From contig NZ_JAIVLK010000004.1 in assembly GCF_020524585.1 (NCBI RefSeq), positions 124,001 through 188,000 on the forward strand: a DNA stretch of 64,000 bases. The letters are read 5' to 3'. Numbering within the stretch: the stretch's first letter is position 1; each line of letters starts with the position of its first letter. Position numbers and translations under genes: made by a program. Shown piece by piece: positions 19,631-28,183 of this stretch. The notes beneath the pieces are model-generated. The model searched no databases, was not told the origin of the DNA, and saw nothing but the letters and a program-made list of their open reading frames with translations. The DNA comes from Celeribacter naphthalenivorans. Lineage in GTDB: Bacteria > Pseudomonadota > Alphaproteobacteria > Rhodobacterales > Rhodobacteraceae.

Positions 19631-19656
19631 AAAGGGCTGCTTCGGCAGCCCTTTTT
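19631..19656 (+). terminator. Rho-independent terminator of class I lysS
   Basis: AAAGGGCTGC, loop TTCG, GCAGCCCTTTTT: a 10-bp stem with UUCG tetraloop and U-run, 22 bases past the synthetase stop. The stem also overlaps the 3' end of the convergent CHAD gene. Confidence 0.9.
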
Positions 19657-20539
19657 ATTTGGCGTGCCGCCACAGCCGATACCAGATGGACCAGCGATGC
19701 GTCAGCGCCTCTGGCGTGTCCGCCAAAAGCCGTGCGCCATCGAGAAAGGCCTGTGTTTCAAAGGTGGCGATTTGCGATTTTAATCCAGTGTCGAGAGCCT
19801 TGACTGCGGTTTCGTTGAGACCTGCAGATCGCGCCTCATCGCCCAAAACCACGAGGTCATGATGTTTCCCCAAAAGCTCGCCCAGACTTTCGGCGGCTTT
19901 GACCTGTGCCGCCATCGCGTCGGGCCAGATCGGGGTCAGCAGGCGGGCATGGTAGAAATGATATTTCACATGCTTGCGCCAATCGTGGAAATCCTCGGGC
20001 GCTCGGGTTTCGCGGGCGCGTTCCATGGTGTCTCGCGCAGTCGCGTAGGTGGCGGACAGGCCGGGGAAAATCGCTTTGCGACCCTTGTGACGCAGCTGCC
20101 AATCCGCGCTGGATTTGCGCAGCTCCGCCAAGTGCTGGGCCACGTTGCTCAGAAGATCACCAGCATTGTCATAGGCCGCGTCGCGCGTCTGGGCCAAGTG
20201 GTCGAGATAGGGCCTGAGGTGATCTTCCGTGGGGGAGACATAATCGGACAGGTGGGTCAGCGTATCGCAGCGCACTTTGATGTCGCGAAGTTCGGACAAG
20301 TGACGTCCGATGTCGCGCAGGCGCCGATCAACCTGTTTGTACCCTTTGAAATCCGGGCCGACGAGGCGCATGAGGCCGCGCATCTCTTTGAGCCGTTTGC
20401 GAATGTCATGCACGGCGATCATGCGGTCCGCGGGCGCGTCGGCGTCACAGGCCCTGATCGCGCGCGCCAAACGGTCCCTCGCAATGCGGCGCAGGGCGTG
20501 GGTCATGTCGTGATCGTCGGACTGGATCGAATAGCTCAT
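19655..20539 (-). CDS. CHAD domain protein
   Basis: This roughly 294-residue protein starts at MSYSIQSDDHDM; ATG 20539 is preceded by a GGGGAGAGAGG ribosome site. It is almost entirely helical and rich in Arg and His. The conserved HDIRKRLKEMRGLMRLV segment near 45-65 and the later FHDWRKHVKYHFYHARLL are the two halves of a CHAD domain (Conserved Histidine Alpha-helical Domain). CHAD proteins bind polyphosphate through the basic His/Arg/Lys surface and often localise to polyphosphate granules. No CYTH or ppk gene is adjacent. Confidence 0.88.
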   Translation of the reverse strand: MSYSIQSDDHDMTHALRRIARDRLARAIRACDADAPADRMIAVHDIRKRLKEMRGLMRLVGPDFKGYKQVDRRLRDIGRHLSELRDIKVRCDTLTHLSDYVSPTEDHLRPYLDHLAQTRDAAYDNAGDLLSNVAQHLAELRKSSADWQLRHKGRKAIFPGLSATYATARDTMERARETRAPEDFHDWRKHVKYHFYHARLLTPIWPDAMAAQVKAAESLGELLGKHHDLVVLGDEARSAGLNETAVKALDTGLKSQIATFETQAFLDGARLLADTPEALTHRWSIWYRLWRHAK

Positions 20540-20805
20540 GGGGACCTCTCTCCCCAATCTAGGCCAAGGCCCGTGACAGGCCAATGACAAGCTTTGCCGC
20601 TGTTGCGTGCGGGGCAAGGGCGGCGTTCGGAGGCTTAAGCGACGGGTTAAACTGCTGCTGTAGACCTTTGCCCATCTCGGGGCTCATGCGTCCCGAGTTT
20701 CCATGATGAGTTTCTCGTAAGAGTTTGCCCGGACGGCGTCGTCCAGGGCCGGGATCCGTCATGCAGATCGGTGCGCATGGAATTGAAGGATTGAAAGGGG
20801 TTCGG

Positions 20806-23094
20806 ATGAACAAGGCCATTACTGACGGGCTGGTGCTGATGCCACCGGCGTTCGAAGACGGGCTGGATGTTTGGTCCAGCGAAGATGGAACACCGGGGTC
20901 GGCAACCTATGATGGTGCCGGCAACGCGGCATTTGTGCCAGCGGATGCGGATTTTGGCGGCTGTCTTGAGGTGGTCAAAAATGACACGCTGACCAAGTTG
21001 CGCTACATGGGCGAGACGCCTTTGCAGCCCGGGATGTATCTTCAGATCAAGGTGCGGGTGAAAGCCATTTCGGGCAATCTTCCCTCCGTGCGGGTCGCGG
21101 GCTGGGCGGGAAATGCTTCGCTTTCTCATGTCTCGGGTCTGACCGAGACTGGCGCGTCTGAGGCGCTGACCAGCTATGGCGACGTGGTTGAGGTCACGGC
21201 CATTGTAGGGTCGGGCGCCCGTGGTGGCGTGGATCTGTCTTGGGGTCTTGAGCCGGTTTATGGCCATTTCGGTCTCGATCTGACGGGCGCCAATGGCGGC
21301 ACCGTGCGGATCGACGATATCGTGATCGAGGATGTGTCCGAGTGGTTCCTGAGCGACAGCTCCGGCATGATCGACGTGCGCGATTACGGTGCTGTGGGCG
21401 ATGGCACCACGGACAACACGGACGCGTTCAACGCGGCCAATACGGCCGCAGCCGGACGAAAAATCCTTGTGCCGGCTGGGGTTTATCACCTGGCGGGGAC
21501 CGTGGCCTTTACGGAAGAGGCGGTGTTCGACGGCACCGTGACCATGCCGACCTCTGCGCGTCTGATCCTGCGTCACAGCTTTCACCTCAATGCCTATATC
21601 GACGCATTCGGCGATGAGGAAGAAGGCTTCAAACGTGCCATTCAGGCGATGTTTTACTACACGGATCACGACAGCCTCGATATGCGCGGGCGCCGGATCG
21701 AGCTCTATGCGCCGCTGGATGTCGCCGAGATTACGGGGGCCAGCTCGCTTGAAGTGCGCCGTGTGATCCGCAACGGTCAGATCAATGTGCAAAGCTCGAC
21801 CGATTGGGACACCGAAACGGTGACGTCGCAAGCGACGTATAGCACGGCCAATGCGCGCACTCTGAGCAATGTCGCCAATATCGCGAATATTCAGGTCGGC
21901 AGTCTGGTCACGGGGACGGGTGTCGGGCGCGAGGTTTATGTCGAATCTGTCAATATCGGCAACCAGACGCTGACGCTGAACCACCCGCTCTTCGGGCCGA
22001 ACACGACCCAGACCTACACGTTCACGCGCTTTAAATACGTGTTCGATTTCTCGGGTCTCTCGAAGCTCTCGCAATTTGAGCTGTTTGATGTGGAGTTGCT
22101 GTGCAATGGCCGGGCGTCGGGGGTGATGTTGTCTCCGGGCGGGAACAATTTCCACCTGCGCGATTGTCACATCAAATCTCCGCTCAATCGCGGTGTGACC
22201 TCGATCGGCGGCGGGTGTCAGGATTTGCACATCGATCGCTGTACCTTCGTTTCGAATGAGCAACCGCTCCGGGCCGAGGATCGTCAGTCGATTGCCTTCA
22301 ACATCAACTCGAACGACTGCAAAATCCGGGACAATCGTTTTCAGCGGTTCGGGCATACGGGGATCGTCTTTGGCAATGGCCATATGTTCGTGGGCAACCA
22401 CTGGTTTCAGGGCGATGACTTCACAGACAGCCCTCGCATGGCGGGTTTGGTCTTTACCTATCCCAACATGAAATCCGTGGTGACCGGCAACTATATCGAT
22501 AACTCGTTTATCGAAATGACGAACGAACACGATGTCGCGCCGGATTTCTCGTCGGAGTATTCCTTTGGCGGGCTGACCATCACGGGCAATATTTTCACCG
22601 TGAATGATGTCGCAAGTTCGTTTTCCTGGATCGTGATCACGCCCTATGGGCCGGGGCATTTCATTCAGGGGCTTGCGGTTCAGAACAATACGTTCAAGGC
22701 CTTGAACGGTTTCATCGACCGGGTGGAGCGGGTTGACACGACCTATGCCGATCTTGCCTTCAACTCGTCGCGGAATGTGACGTTCGAGGGCAACAGTTTC
22801 AACGGTGTGAGCCAGAATACCATCAATCCGGTGTCTTTGGAGTTCAGCCAAAACACGGCGTCGACCTCTTGGGTGCTTGATCCGTCCGGTTATCTGCCCT
22901 TTGGCGGATGGGCGCGTGTGGTGGAAAGCATCGTCTTCCGCAACGCGATGACCAATGCCAGCGGTAGCACTGTTTTTGAAACGCCTTATGTGACGGTCAA
23001 TTATGGGTCGAACAACGATCAGATCCTTTTGACCTTTGAGCAGGCGGTCAAGGGCACTGTGAATCTGATCGCACGGATGGATCGTCCGATTTAA
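20806..23094 (+). CDS. Right-handed parallel beta-helix protein (pectate-lyase superfamily fold)
   Basis: This roughly 762-residue protein starts at MNKAITDGLVLM, chosen because AAAGGGG precedes ATG 20806. Residues 1-180 form a beta-sandwich-like N-terminal domain (FEDGLDVW to IRIDDIVIED). At about 184 begins MIDVRDYGAVGDGTTDNTDAF, the hallmark of the pectate_lyase_3/GH28-related beta-helix. Repeated beta-helix coils follow to residue 700 (CHIKSP, CTFVSNEQP, NCKIRDNRF, NNTFKA) and a short beta-rich tail closes it. No signal peptide is visible, so it may be exported without one or act as a surface or tail-spike-like protein. Catalytic residues of a specific lyase class cannot be identified. 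It ends at a strong terminator. Confidence 0.82.
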   Translation: MNKAITDGLVLMPPAFEDGLDVWSSEDGTPGSATYDGAGNAAFVPADADFGGCLEVVKNDTLTKLRYMGETPLQPGMYLQIKVRVKAISGNLPSVRVAGWAGNASLSHVSGLTETGASEALTSYGDVVEVTAIVGSGARGGVDLSWGLEPVYGHFGLDLTGANGGTVRIDDIVIEDVSEWFLSDSSGMIDVRDYGAVGDGTTDNTDAFNAANTAAAGRKILVPAGVYHLAGTVAFTEEAVFDGTVTMPTSARLILRHSFHLNAYIDAFGDEEEGFKRAIQAMFYYTDHDSLDMRGRRIELYAPLDVAEITGASSLEVRRVIRNGQINVQSSTDWDTETVTSQATYSTANARTLSNVANIANIQVGSLVTGTGVGREVYVESVNIGNQTLTLNHPLFGPNTTQTYTFTRFKYVFDFSGLSKLSQFELFDVELLCNGRASGVMLSPGGNNFHLRDCHIKSPLNRGVTSIGGGCQDLHIDRCTFVSNEQPLRAEDRQSIAFNINSNDCKIRDNRFQRFGHTGIVFGNGHMFVGNHWFQGDDFTDSPRMAGLVFTYPNMKSVVTGNYIDNSFIEMTNEHDVAPDFSSEYSFGGLTITGNIFTVNDVASSFSWIVITPYGPGHFIQGLAVQNNTFKALNGFIDRVERVDTTYADLAFNSSRNVTFEGNSFNGVSQNTINPVSLEFSQNTASTSWVLDPSGYLPFGGWARVVESIVFRNAMTNASGSTVFETPYVTVNYGSNNDQILLTFEQAVKGTVNLIARMDRPI

Positions 23095-23121
23095 GTCGGA
23101 CACATGAGAAACGATTTGGAC

Positions 23122-23150
23122 AACCGGGCTGCATATGCGGCCCGGTTTTT
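23122..23150 (+). terminator. Terminator after the beta-helix gene
   Basis: AACCGGGC at 23122-23129 pairs with GCCCGGTT at 23140-23147, followed by TTT. The loop contains the self-complementary GCATATGC. It sits between the convergent beta-helix and FMN-binding genes. Confidence 0.85.
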
Positions 23151-23650
23151 CATGTGCTCAGGCGCATGTCCTGGGCTGTCAAGTTGTAGGCTTTGCCGAA
23201 GCCGCCGTTCAGGTCTGCGCTAATGGGGGTGAATGCGACAAATGAGAAGTCTGCGAAATCAACGTAGAGGGCGGATTTGGGGTGATGCTTCAGCCAGGCT
23301 TCGCGATGGACAGCATGGTCTTTGCTGTCACGCGCCACAAATTCAGGCGCGGCTTGCGCGGACAAACGGGGGAAGGCCAGCGGGTCACCTTTTGTCGGAG
23401 CTTCGCCCAGCAAGAGCCCGATCTGCGGCGTGGATCTCAAGGCTCTGGTGTGAAACGAGAGATCTGAGACCAAGGTGAGCCATTGTCCTTCCAGGCCCAG
23501 CCCGAACGCCACGCGCGTTACATGAGGTGCACCGCTTTCGGGGTTCAGCACCGCCAATGAGGCGATGCGCGCCTGACGGATGAGGGTCTGCGCCATATCA
23601 CGGGCGTCATCATCCGTCGGTCGGATCGGGGAGGGGCTGTCTTGTGTCAT
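23150..23650 (-). CDS. Pyridoxamine 5'-phosphate oxidase-like (HugZ-type) FMN-binding protein
   Basis: This 166-residue protein has the split-barrel flavin fold: LIRQARIASLAVLNPESGAP, then VSDLSFHTRALRSTPQIGLLLGE, and the C-terminal FADFSFVAFTPISADLNGGFGKAY typical of the HugZ/PNPOx-like group. Members bind FMN or haem; some degrade haem, others are reductases of unknown substrate. It lacks the additional C-terminal DUF2470 domain of full HugZ. It is likely a stand-alone gene whose end meets the shared terminator. Confidence 0.85.
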   Translation of the reverse strand: MTQDSPSPIRPTDDDARDMAQTLIRQARIASLAVLNPESGAPHVTRVAFGLGLEGQWLTLVSDLSFHTRALRSTPQIGLLLGEAPTKGDPLAFPRLSAQAAPEFVARDSKDHAVHREAWLKHHPKSALYVDFADFSFVAFTPISADLNGGFGKAYNLTAQDMRLST

Positions 23651-23782
23651 GCGCAGACAGTAGAGTGTCGTCCCGGATTATACCAGAGTAAAACTGTAGG
23701 GATTTTCTGCTCTGGGGCTTTCTCTGGGTGGCTATGAGAAGAAGCTCGGCTATGTCAGTGGCTAGGGCAGAGGCTCGAGGCT

Positions 23783-24676
23783 CTAAAGCTGCGCATATTT
23801 CTGAACTGTCGTGTTGAAAGCGCTGAGAAAAAATTCGACACCGCTGGACAGGTCATGAAGCTCAAGCTCGCTCAGCTTACGGACGTCCATGCTCTCGAAA
23901 AGCGGAACGATGTTGCTCCATTCCTGCCAGTGATTGAAGTTTTCATCTTCAATTTCTGCAGAGGGAGGAACCGGCAGGCCAAGTTCCGGCGAAGAGAAGG
24001 TCAGGCCAAAGGCTGACTGCTCGAAGAGCGCGATTGTCTTTTGTAAATGCTCCAGCTGCGGGACCATTTCATCACGGGTCTCGGCCATCTGAGCAAGGCA
24101 AGCCTCCTTGCCCGCCTTTTGGATCAACATGCGCTGCCGTCCTGCAATGTTGATCATCAGCCCAAGCTCTGGGCGATCCTGCCCAGCCACGGCCGCGTAG
24201 CGGTCTTCAAAGTTCTGGACCAAAGCATTCGATGTTTTCAGCAGGCGCAATGAGACCTCAGACATCTCCGAAAAATCCGAATAGCCTTCCAGTTTGCCTT
24301 TCTTCGCATTGGTGACCTGATCCTTGAAAACATCCCAAACCTCTTCGATTTCGGAAATCAACGCCAATGTCACATCATCTGTCTCCGGTGCGAATTCCTC
24401 CGGCCCGCCCCCATTGCGAAGGGATTTTAACGTGCTGTCGAACAGGAATTTGGAGGTCAGCAACACTGTAATGTTTTGATCTCTGTTGACGCCCAGCTGT
24501 GCATTGCAAGCCGTGCGGACCATGCGTTGACTCAACATGCGCTGGCGACCGGCCACATCGATCCGGACCTTTAACTGGTCTTCGACACTCTGTGTTTCAG
24601 CGGCTGAGAGCGGAGCAGGGACCGCAAGGAAAATCCCCGCAGAGACGAGCAGACAGAGAAGCAAAATACGAAACAT
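23783..24676 (-). CDS. Periplasmic protein with two PilJ-type sensor domains
   Basis: This 297-residue protein starts at MFRILLLC; ATG 24676 is preceded by GGAAAGG. It has a clear Sec signal peptide ending near PLSAAE (residue 27). The mature part contains two copies of the motif IAGRQRMLxQ: RIDVAGRQRMLSQRMVRTAC near 38-57 and MINIAGRQRMLIQKAGKEAC further on. This is the signature of the type IV pili methyl-accepting sensor (PilJ) N-terminal domain, also found in NarX-type nitrate sensors. There is no transmembrane segment after the signal and no HAMP, kinase or MCP module, so it would be a soluble periplasmic ligand-binding protein. It lies 100 bases downstream of the response-regulator gene on the same strand. 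Confidence 0.85.
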   Translation of the reverse strand: MFRILLLCLLVSAGIFLAVPAPLSAAETQSVEDQLKVRIDVAGRQRMLSQRMVRTACNAQLGVNRDQNITVLLTSKFLFDSTLKSLRNGGGPEEFAPETDDVTLALISEIEEVWDVFKDQVTNAKKGKLEGYSDFSEMSEVSLRLLKTSNALVQNFEDRYAAVAGQDRPELGLMINIAGRQRMLIQKAGKEACLAQMAETRDEMVPQLEHLQKTIALFEQSAFGLTFSSPELGLPVPPSAEIEDENFNHWQEWSNIVPLFESMDVRKLSELELHDLSSGVEFFLSAFNTTVQKYAQL

Positions 24677-24776
24677 GGAGCCTTTCCATATGAGGAGCAG
24701 TTCGACGTGATGTCTTTGATCCATATCCGATGAGGATTTACGGGGTCTTAAAACGGCCCCGTTCTGCGCGATTTTC

Positions 24777-25469
24777 TCAGGCAACCCGCTTTTGGGCCGC
24801 ATCCGACGTGATCCGATAGCCCAGGCCCCAAACCGTTTCGACCATCTCTGCCTCCCCGCCGCAGAGTTCGATCTGCTGACGGATGCGGCTCAGATAGACG
24901 TTGATGATCCGCGCGTCAGGCTCATCGTCCCAAGCATAAAGGTGGTTCATAAAGGTCTCACGCGTCACAAGACGTTCGCGGTTGAGCACCAGCATTTCGA
25001 GGATTTCATATTCCTTGCGCGTGAGGTGCAGGGCCCTGTCATGCAGCGTGGTGATCATCTGTTCGGTGTCCAGACAGAGCGGGCCAACCTGCAATGCGGC
25101 ACTGGAATATCCGCCGGTCCGGCGCACCGCGGCCTTGATCTGTGCGGCAAGTGCGGCGGGGTGCACCGGCCCGGAAATCACATCATCGGCCCCGCAGTCA
25201 TAGGCCTTTTTGCGACAGGCCCAGTCGGTTTGTTCGGTCAAGGCGTAGATCGGTTTCAGCGGGTCTTTGCGCCGCAGTTGCTCGATCAGCTGAAAGCCAT
25301 TGATGTCCGGCATGTCGAGGTCCAGAACGACCGCGCTTTGTTCGCCGAAATCGGCAAAATCCATCAATTCGCGTCCGTCATTCACCCGTGTCACGAGGAA
25401 CCCGGCGTCGCAGAGACCGGCGGCGGCGGTCATGGCATTCCAGTTGGTTTCGGCAAGCAGCACACGCAT
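24777..25469 (-). CDS. OmpR/PhoB-type response regulator with atypical receiver
   Basis: This 230-residue protein has a receiver domain (1-115) followed by a winged helix (130-225) with LTRKEYEILEMLVLNRERLVTRE and the recognition-helix region DARIINVYLSRIRQQIE. The phosphoacceptor Asp50 (VVLDLDMPD) is present. The usual acidic pair is reduced to Glu7-Thr8 (LLAETN), and the conserved Lys before the cis-proline is Gly101 (VISGPVHP). Those changes weaken phosphorylation chemistry and suggest control by dimerisation or another input. No histidine kinase is adjacent; the neighbour is the PilJ-domain protein. The winged helix resembles the CtrA-like group. Confidence 0.92.
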   Translation of the reverse strand: MRVLLAETNWNAMTAAAGLCDAGFLVTRVNDGRELMDFADFGEQSAVVLDLDMPDINGFQLIEQLRRKDPLKPIYALTEQTDWACRKKAYDCGADDVISGPVHPAALAAQIKAAVRRTGGYSSAALQVGPLCLDTEQMITTLHDRALHLTRKEYEILEMLVLNRERLVTRETFMNHLYAWDDEPDARIINVYLSRIRQQIELCGGEAEMVETVWGLGYRITSDAAQKRVA

Positions 25470-25905
25470 GTCATTGTCCTTTCTTGGCTCATTCCTGCCT
25501 CGCGTGACAGGGTCGATGGCGAGGCTTTTTCAGGGATGGGAATGGGTCCGTTCTGGACATGGAGCGGCGCCGGTTTTCCGGGCCTGTTGAGATGTTGGTA
25601 GAATTTTAGCTAAATGCCCCCTAGATCTGGCAAGGATTTATTATGGTTAATATGCTGAAATTATAGAAAAAATGAAATGACTCAGTGCGCCCGTCGCAAT
25701 TGCGGCAAGGCTTGGGCAGGATCAGGGAAGAAGCTGGGAGAATAGCCGAAAAACACTGGTTAATGCGGGCCAGAACGTTTCGCGGAATGCGAAAGACATA
25801 GCCCCACCCAACTGAGTCGCAAAATCCCTTCTGGCTAAAATGCACTTTAATCGTGCTATGCTCGGATCAGGCCCATTTCGGCCAGACGCATCTAGGGAGG
25901 AGACG
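25470..25905. other. 436-base non-coding stretch between divergent genes
   Basis: I see no convincing gene. The middle (about 25600-25700) is AT-rich and could contain promoters for the response regulator. Two GGTTAA elements (25645-25650 and 25758-25763; TTAACC on the other strand) resemble CtrA half-sites, but spacing is not canonical. A short minus-strand frame around 25621-25845 lacks a ribosome site and protein-like composition. Confidence 0.5.
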
Positions 25906-26223
25906 ATGCCGACCATTTCCAAGGACAAAACCTGTCAAACCGTTCTGACGACCTTTGAGACCACGCCCGGCGTGGCCCAGGATCTCATGGAGGCGCTTCA
26001 ATCCGCCTTCGATGAGGTGATCTCGAAACAACCGGGGTTCATTTCGGCGGCGCTGCATATCAACGACGCGCAAACCCGGATCGCCAATTATTCGCAATGG
26101 CAGAAACGCGAGGATTACCAAGCGATGCTGCGTTCGGATGAGATGCGCAAACGCAATCGGGAGATCAATGGCATGTGCAAGTCGTTCGAACCCGTCATGT
26201 ATGAGGTGGAGGGCATTTATTGA
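25906..26223 (+). CDS. Antibiotic biosynthesis monooxygenase (ABM)-family protein
   Basis: This 105-residue protein starts at MPTISKDK, 5 bases after GGGAGGAG. It has the dimeric ferredoxin-like ABM fold: strand TVLTTFETTPGV, helix QDLMEALQSAFDEVI, then QPGFISAALHINDAQTRIANYSQWQKREDYQAM, the typical ABM core. Members include quinol monooxygenases and haem-degrading enzymes; many have no known activity. The stop overlaps the next gene's ATG (TGATG), so it is cotranscribed with the rhodanese gene. Confidence 0.85.
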   Translation: MPTISKDKTCQTVLTTFETTPGVAQDLMEALQSAFDEVISKQPGFISAALHINDAQTRIANYSQWQKREDYQAMLRSDEMRKRNREINGMCKSFEPVMYEVEGIY

Positions 26224-26810
26224 TGCAAAAGATTTTGACGGTCGCTTTGATCGTGCTGGCAGGCGCCGCCGGGGCCGATCCGGTGGGGATCACCCCCGAT
26301 ATGATGTCCGCGACGGTGGAGACGCCCTCGGGTCCGGTGGAGATTTCCCGCATTCAGGACAACGACAATATGATCGAAGGCGTTTGGGCCCAGACCTCGC
26401 GCCCCTGTCCGAATTTCTGCATCCAGCCGATAACCCCGGCGGAGGGCGTGACCACCATCGGCGAGCTGGAATTGATCGCGATGCTTCAGGACCCGGAGGC
26501 CATCGTGCTCGACAGCCGCGTCAAACCCGATTTCGACGGTGGCGCCATCCCCGGCGCTGTGCATATGCCTTATACGGAGGCCGCCGACCGTCTCGGCGAG
26601 CTGGGCTGTGAGCCGGATTTCGAGGGCTTCATCTGCGACGGCGAAAAGGTCAAAACCGTCGCGCTTTATTGCAACGGTCCGTGGTGTGGCCAATCCCCCA
26701 CCGCCGCCCGGCGCATGATCGAAGCGGGCTTTCCTGCGGAGAAAATCCACTACTACCGAGGCGGCATGCAGGTCTGGCGCATGTTGGGGCTGACCGTGAC
26801 CGGCGAGTGA
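26223..26810 (+). CDS. Periplasmic rhodanese-domain protein
   Basis: This 195-residue protein has a signal peptide (MQKILTVALIVLAGAAGA). A rhodanese fold follows: IVLDSRVKPDFDGGAIPGAVHMP near 94-116, then YCNGPWCGQSPTAARRM with candidate catalytic Cys150 in an extended loop that also holds Cys155. Another pair, CPNFC (62-66), could form a disulfide or redox site. Rhodaneses transfer sulfane sulfur; a periplasmic form with extra cysteines may have a thiol-relay role. Start and stop overlap with the upstream ABM gene. Confidence 0.88.
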   Translation: MQKILTVALIVLAGAAGADPVGITPDMMSATVETPSGPVEISRIQDNDNMIEGVWAQTSRPCPNFCIQPITPAEGVTTIGELELIAMLQDPEAIVLDSRVKPDFDGGAIPGAVHMPYTEAADRLGELGCEPDFEGFICDGEKVKTVALYCNGPWCGQSPTAARRMIEAGFPAEKIHYYRGGMQVWRMLGLTVTGE

Positions 26811-26894
26811 CAAAACGGGAGGGGGGCTTGACCCTGCGCTCAGAGACCTAAGTAAAATAGGGTATCTCGCAGCCGCAGCATAGGGACCTCCCTC

Positions 26895-28022
26895 TTGACC
26901 TTCGAAGAGCTTCTCTCCGAAACCCGCACCTTTTTATTTCGCCTCGATTACTTTTTCGTCGATGTCGTCCTTGTCGTGGGGGCCATTCTCGTGGGTCTCC
27001 TCATCAATTGGAGCCTCCGCGCGGTGATCCGCCGCCTCTTCTCCGACCGTTCTCACATCGCCCGCGTCACCATGCGTCAGGCCATCATCCCGATGCGCCT
27101 CATGGCCGTCTTCCTCTCTCTGATGGTGGTGCTGCCTCTGGTCTCTCTGCCAAGCTCCTGGCTCGCCACCATCCGTCACGTCATGGGCATCATCCTGATC
27201 CTGACACTCGGCTGGGCCAGCTATATCGTCGCCAACCATTTCACCACCCGCGCGATGACCCGCTATCACACGGATGACGAAGAAAACCTCACCGCGCGCA
27301 AAACGCTCACCCAGCTTCGCGTACTGCGCCAGGTGATGTTCTTCGTGATCTTCATGTTCACCGCAGGCGGCATCCTTCTGACCTTCCCCGGCGTGCGCGA
27401 GATCGGAACCGGGCTGTTCGCCTCCGCTGGTGTCGCGGGTCTTGTGCTGGGTATCGCCGCGCGGCCCGTGCTGTCGAACGTCTTTGCAGGCATCCAGATC
27501 GCGCTCACCCAACCGATCCGCATCAACGATGTGGTGATTGTCGAGGGTGAATGGGGCTGGATCGAAGAAATCACCGCCACCTATGTCGTCATCCGCATCT
27601 GGGACTGGCGGCGTCTGGTCGTGCCGCTGACCTATTTCATCGAGCACCCGTTCGAAAACTGGACCCGCGACAGCACCAACGTTATCGGCGCCGTCATGTG
27701 GCGCGTCGACTACACCGCGCCGATTGATGACATCCGGGCGAAGGTGAAGGAATTTGTGCAAGAGAGCGACTATTGGGACGGGCAGGTGGTGAACCTGCAA
27801 GTCGTGGACAGCGCGTCGGACGTGGTGGAACTGCGCGGGCTGATGTCGGCGCGGACCTCGCCGAGATTGTGGGAGTTGCGCTGTGAAGTGCGGGAGAAAT
27901 TGCTGACCTGGTTGCAAGGCGCGCATCCGCATGCGCTGCCCCGGACGCGGGCGAGTTTCGAGATCAAGGGCGAGACGCCAAGCGGGCAGGGGCCTTTGGG
28001 GAAAGGGCTGGCGGTGGAGTAG
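26895..28022 (+). CDS. MscS-family mechanosensitive channel
   Basis: This 375-residue protein starts at TTG 26895; no better ATG exists. Membrane helices lie near residues 20-40, 65-90 and 95-115. The pore helix and MscS core follow (GTGLFASAGVAGLVLGIAARPVLSNVFAGIQIALTQPIRINDVVIVEGEWGWIEEITATYVVIR), then the cytosolic beta and alpha/beta domains to about 350. Longer than E. coli MscS (286) because of the extra N-terminal helix. It releases solutes on hypo-osmotic shock. It stands alone on the plus strand. Confidence 0.9.
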   Translation: MTFEELLSETRTFLFRLDYFFVDVVLVVGAILVGLLINWSLRAVIRRLFSDRSHIARVTMRQAIIPMRLMAVFLSLMVVLPLVSLPSSWLATIRHVMGIILILTLGWASYIVANHFTTRAMTRYHTDDEENLTARKTLTQLRVLRQVMFFVIFMFTAGGILLTFPGVREIGTGLFASAGVAGLVLGIAARPVLSNVFAGIQIALTQPIRINDVVIVEGEWGWIEEITATYVVIRIWDWRRLVVPLTYFIEHPFENWTRDSTNVIGAVMWRVDYTAPIDDIRAKVKEFVQESDYWDGQVVNLQVVDSASDVVELRGLMSARTSPRLWELRCEVREKLLTWLQGAHPHALPRTRASFEIKGETPSGQGPLGKGLAVE

Positions 28023-28130
28023 AGGCGGAAATTGGCCAACTAAACAAAGCATTTTATTTTGGTCAGAATGCTGGCTAGAGCGAGCTTCCAGTTGTGATGT
28101 AAATAATTCCTCAGCAACCGTCTTGTGAAA

Positions 28131-28157
28131 ATTCAGTAAATTTAGTAAATACTGAAT
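28131..28157. promoter_or_regulatory. Inverted repeat upstream of an AT-rich orphan
   Basis: ATTCAGTA (28131-28138) and TACTGAAT (28150-28157) form a perfect 8-bp inverted repeat with 11 bases between, inside an AT-rich region 27 bases before the next start codon. It could be an operator; no U-run follows. Confidence 0.5.
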
Positions 28158-28183
28158 CACATTGGATGTGAAGGAGCGAGGCC

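Noticed and set aside
17881-19632. 583-codon antisense frame over lysyl-tRNA synthetase
   Set aside because: Arg/His-rich shadow of a conserved synthetase.
20647-23103. 818-codon open frame antisense to the beta-helix gene
   Set aside because: It mirrors the real gene's codon bias, has no ribosome site and its product is His/Arg-rich without protein-like order.
25470-25905. CtrA-controlled promoter from TTAACC sites
   Set aside because: Two half-sites without the canonical spaced pair are too weak to claim.
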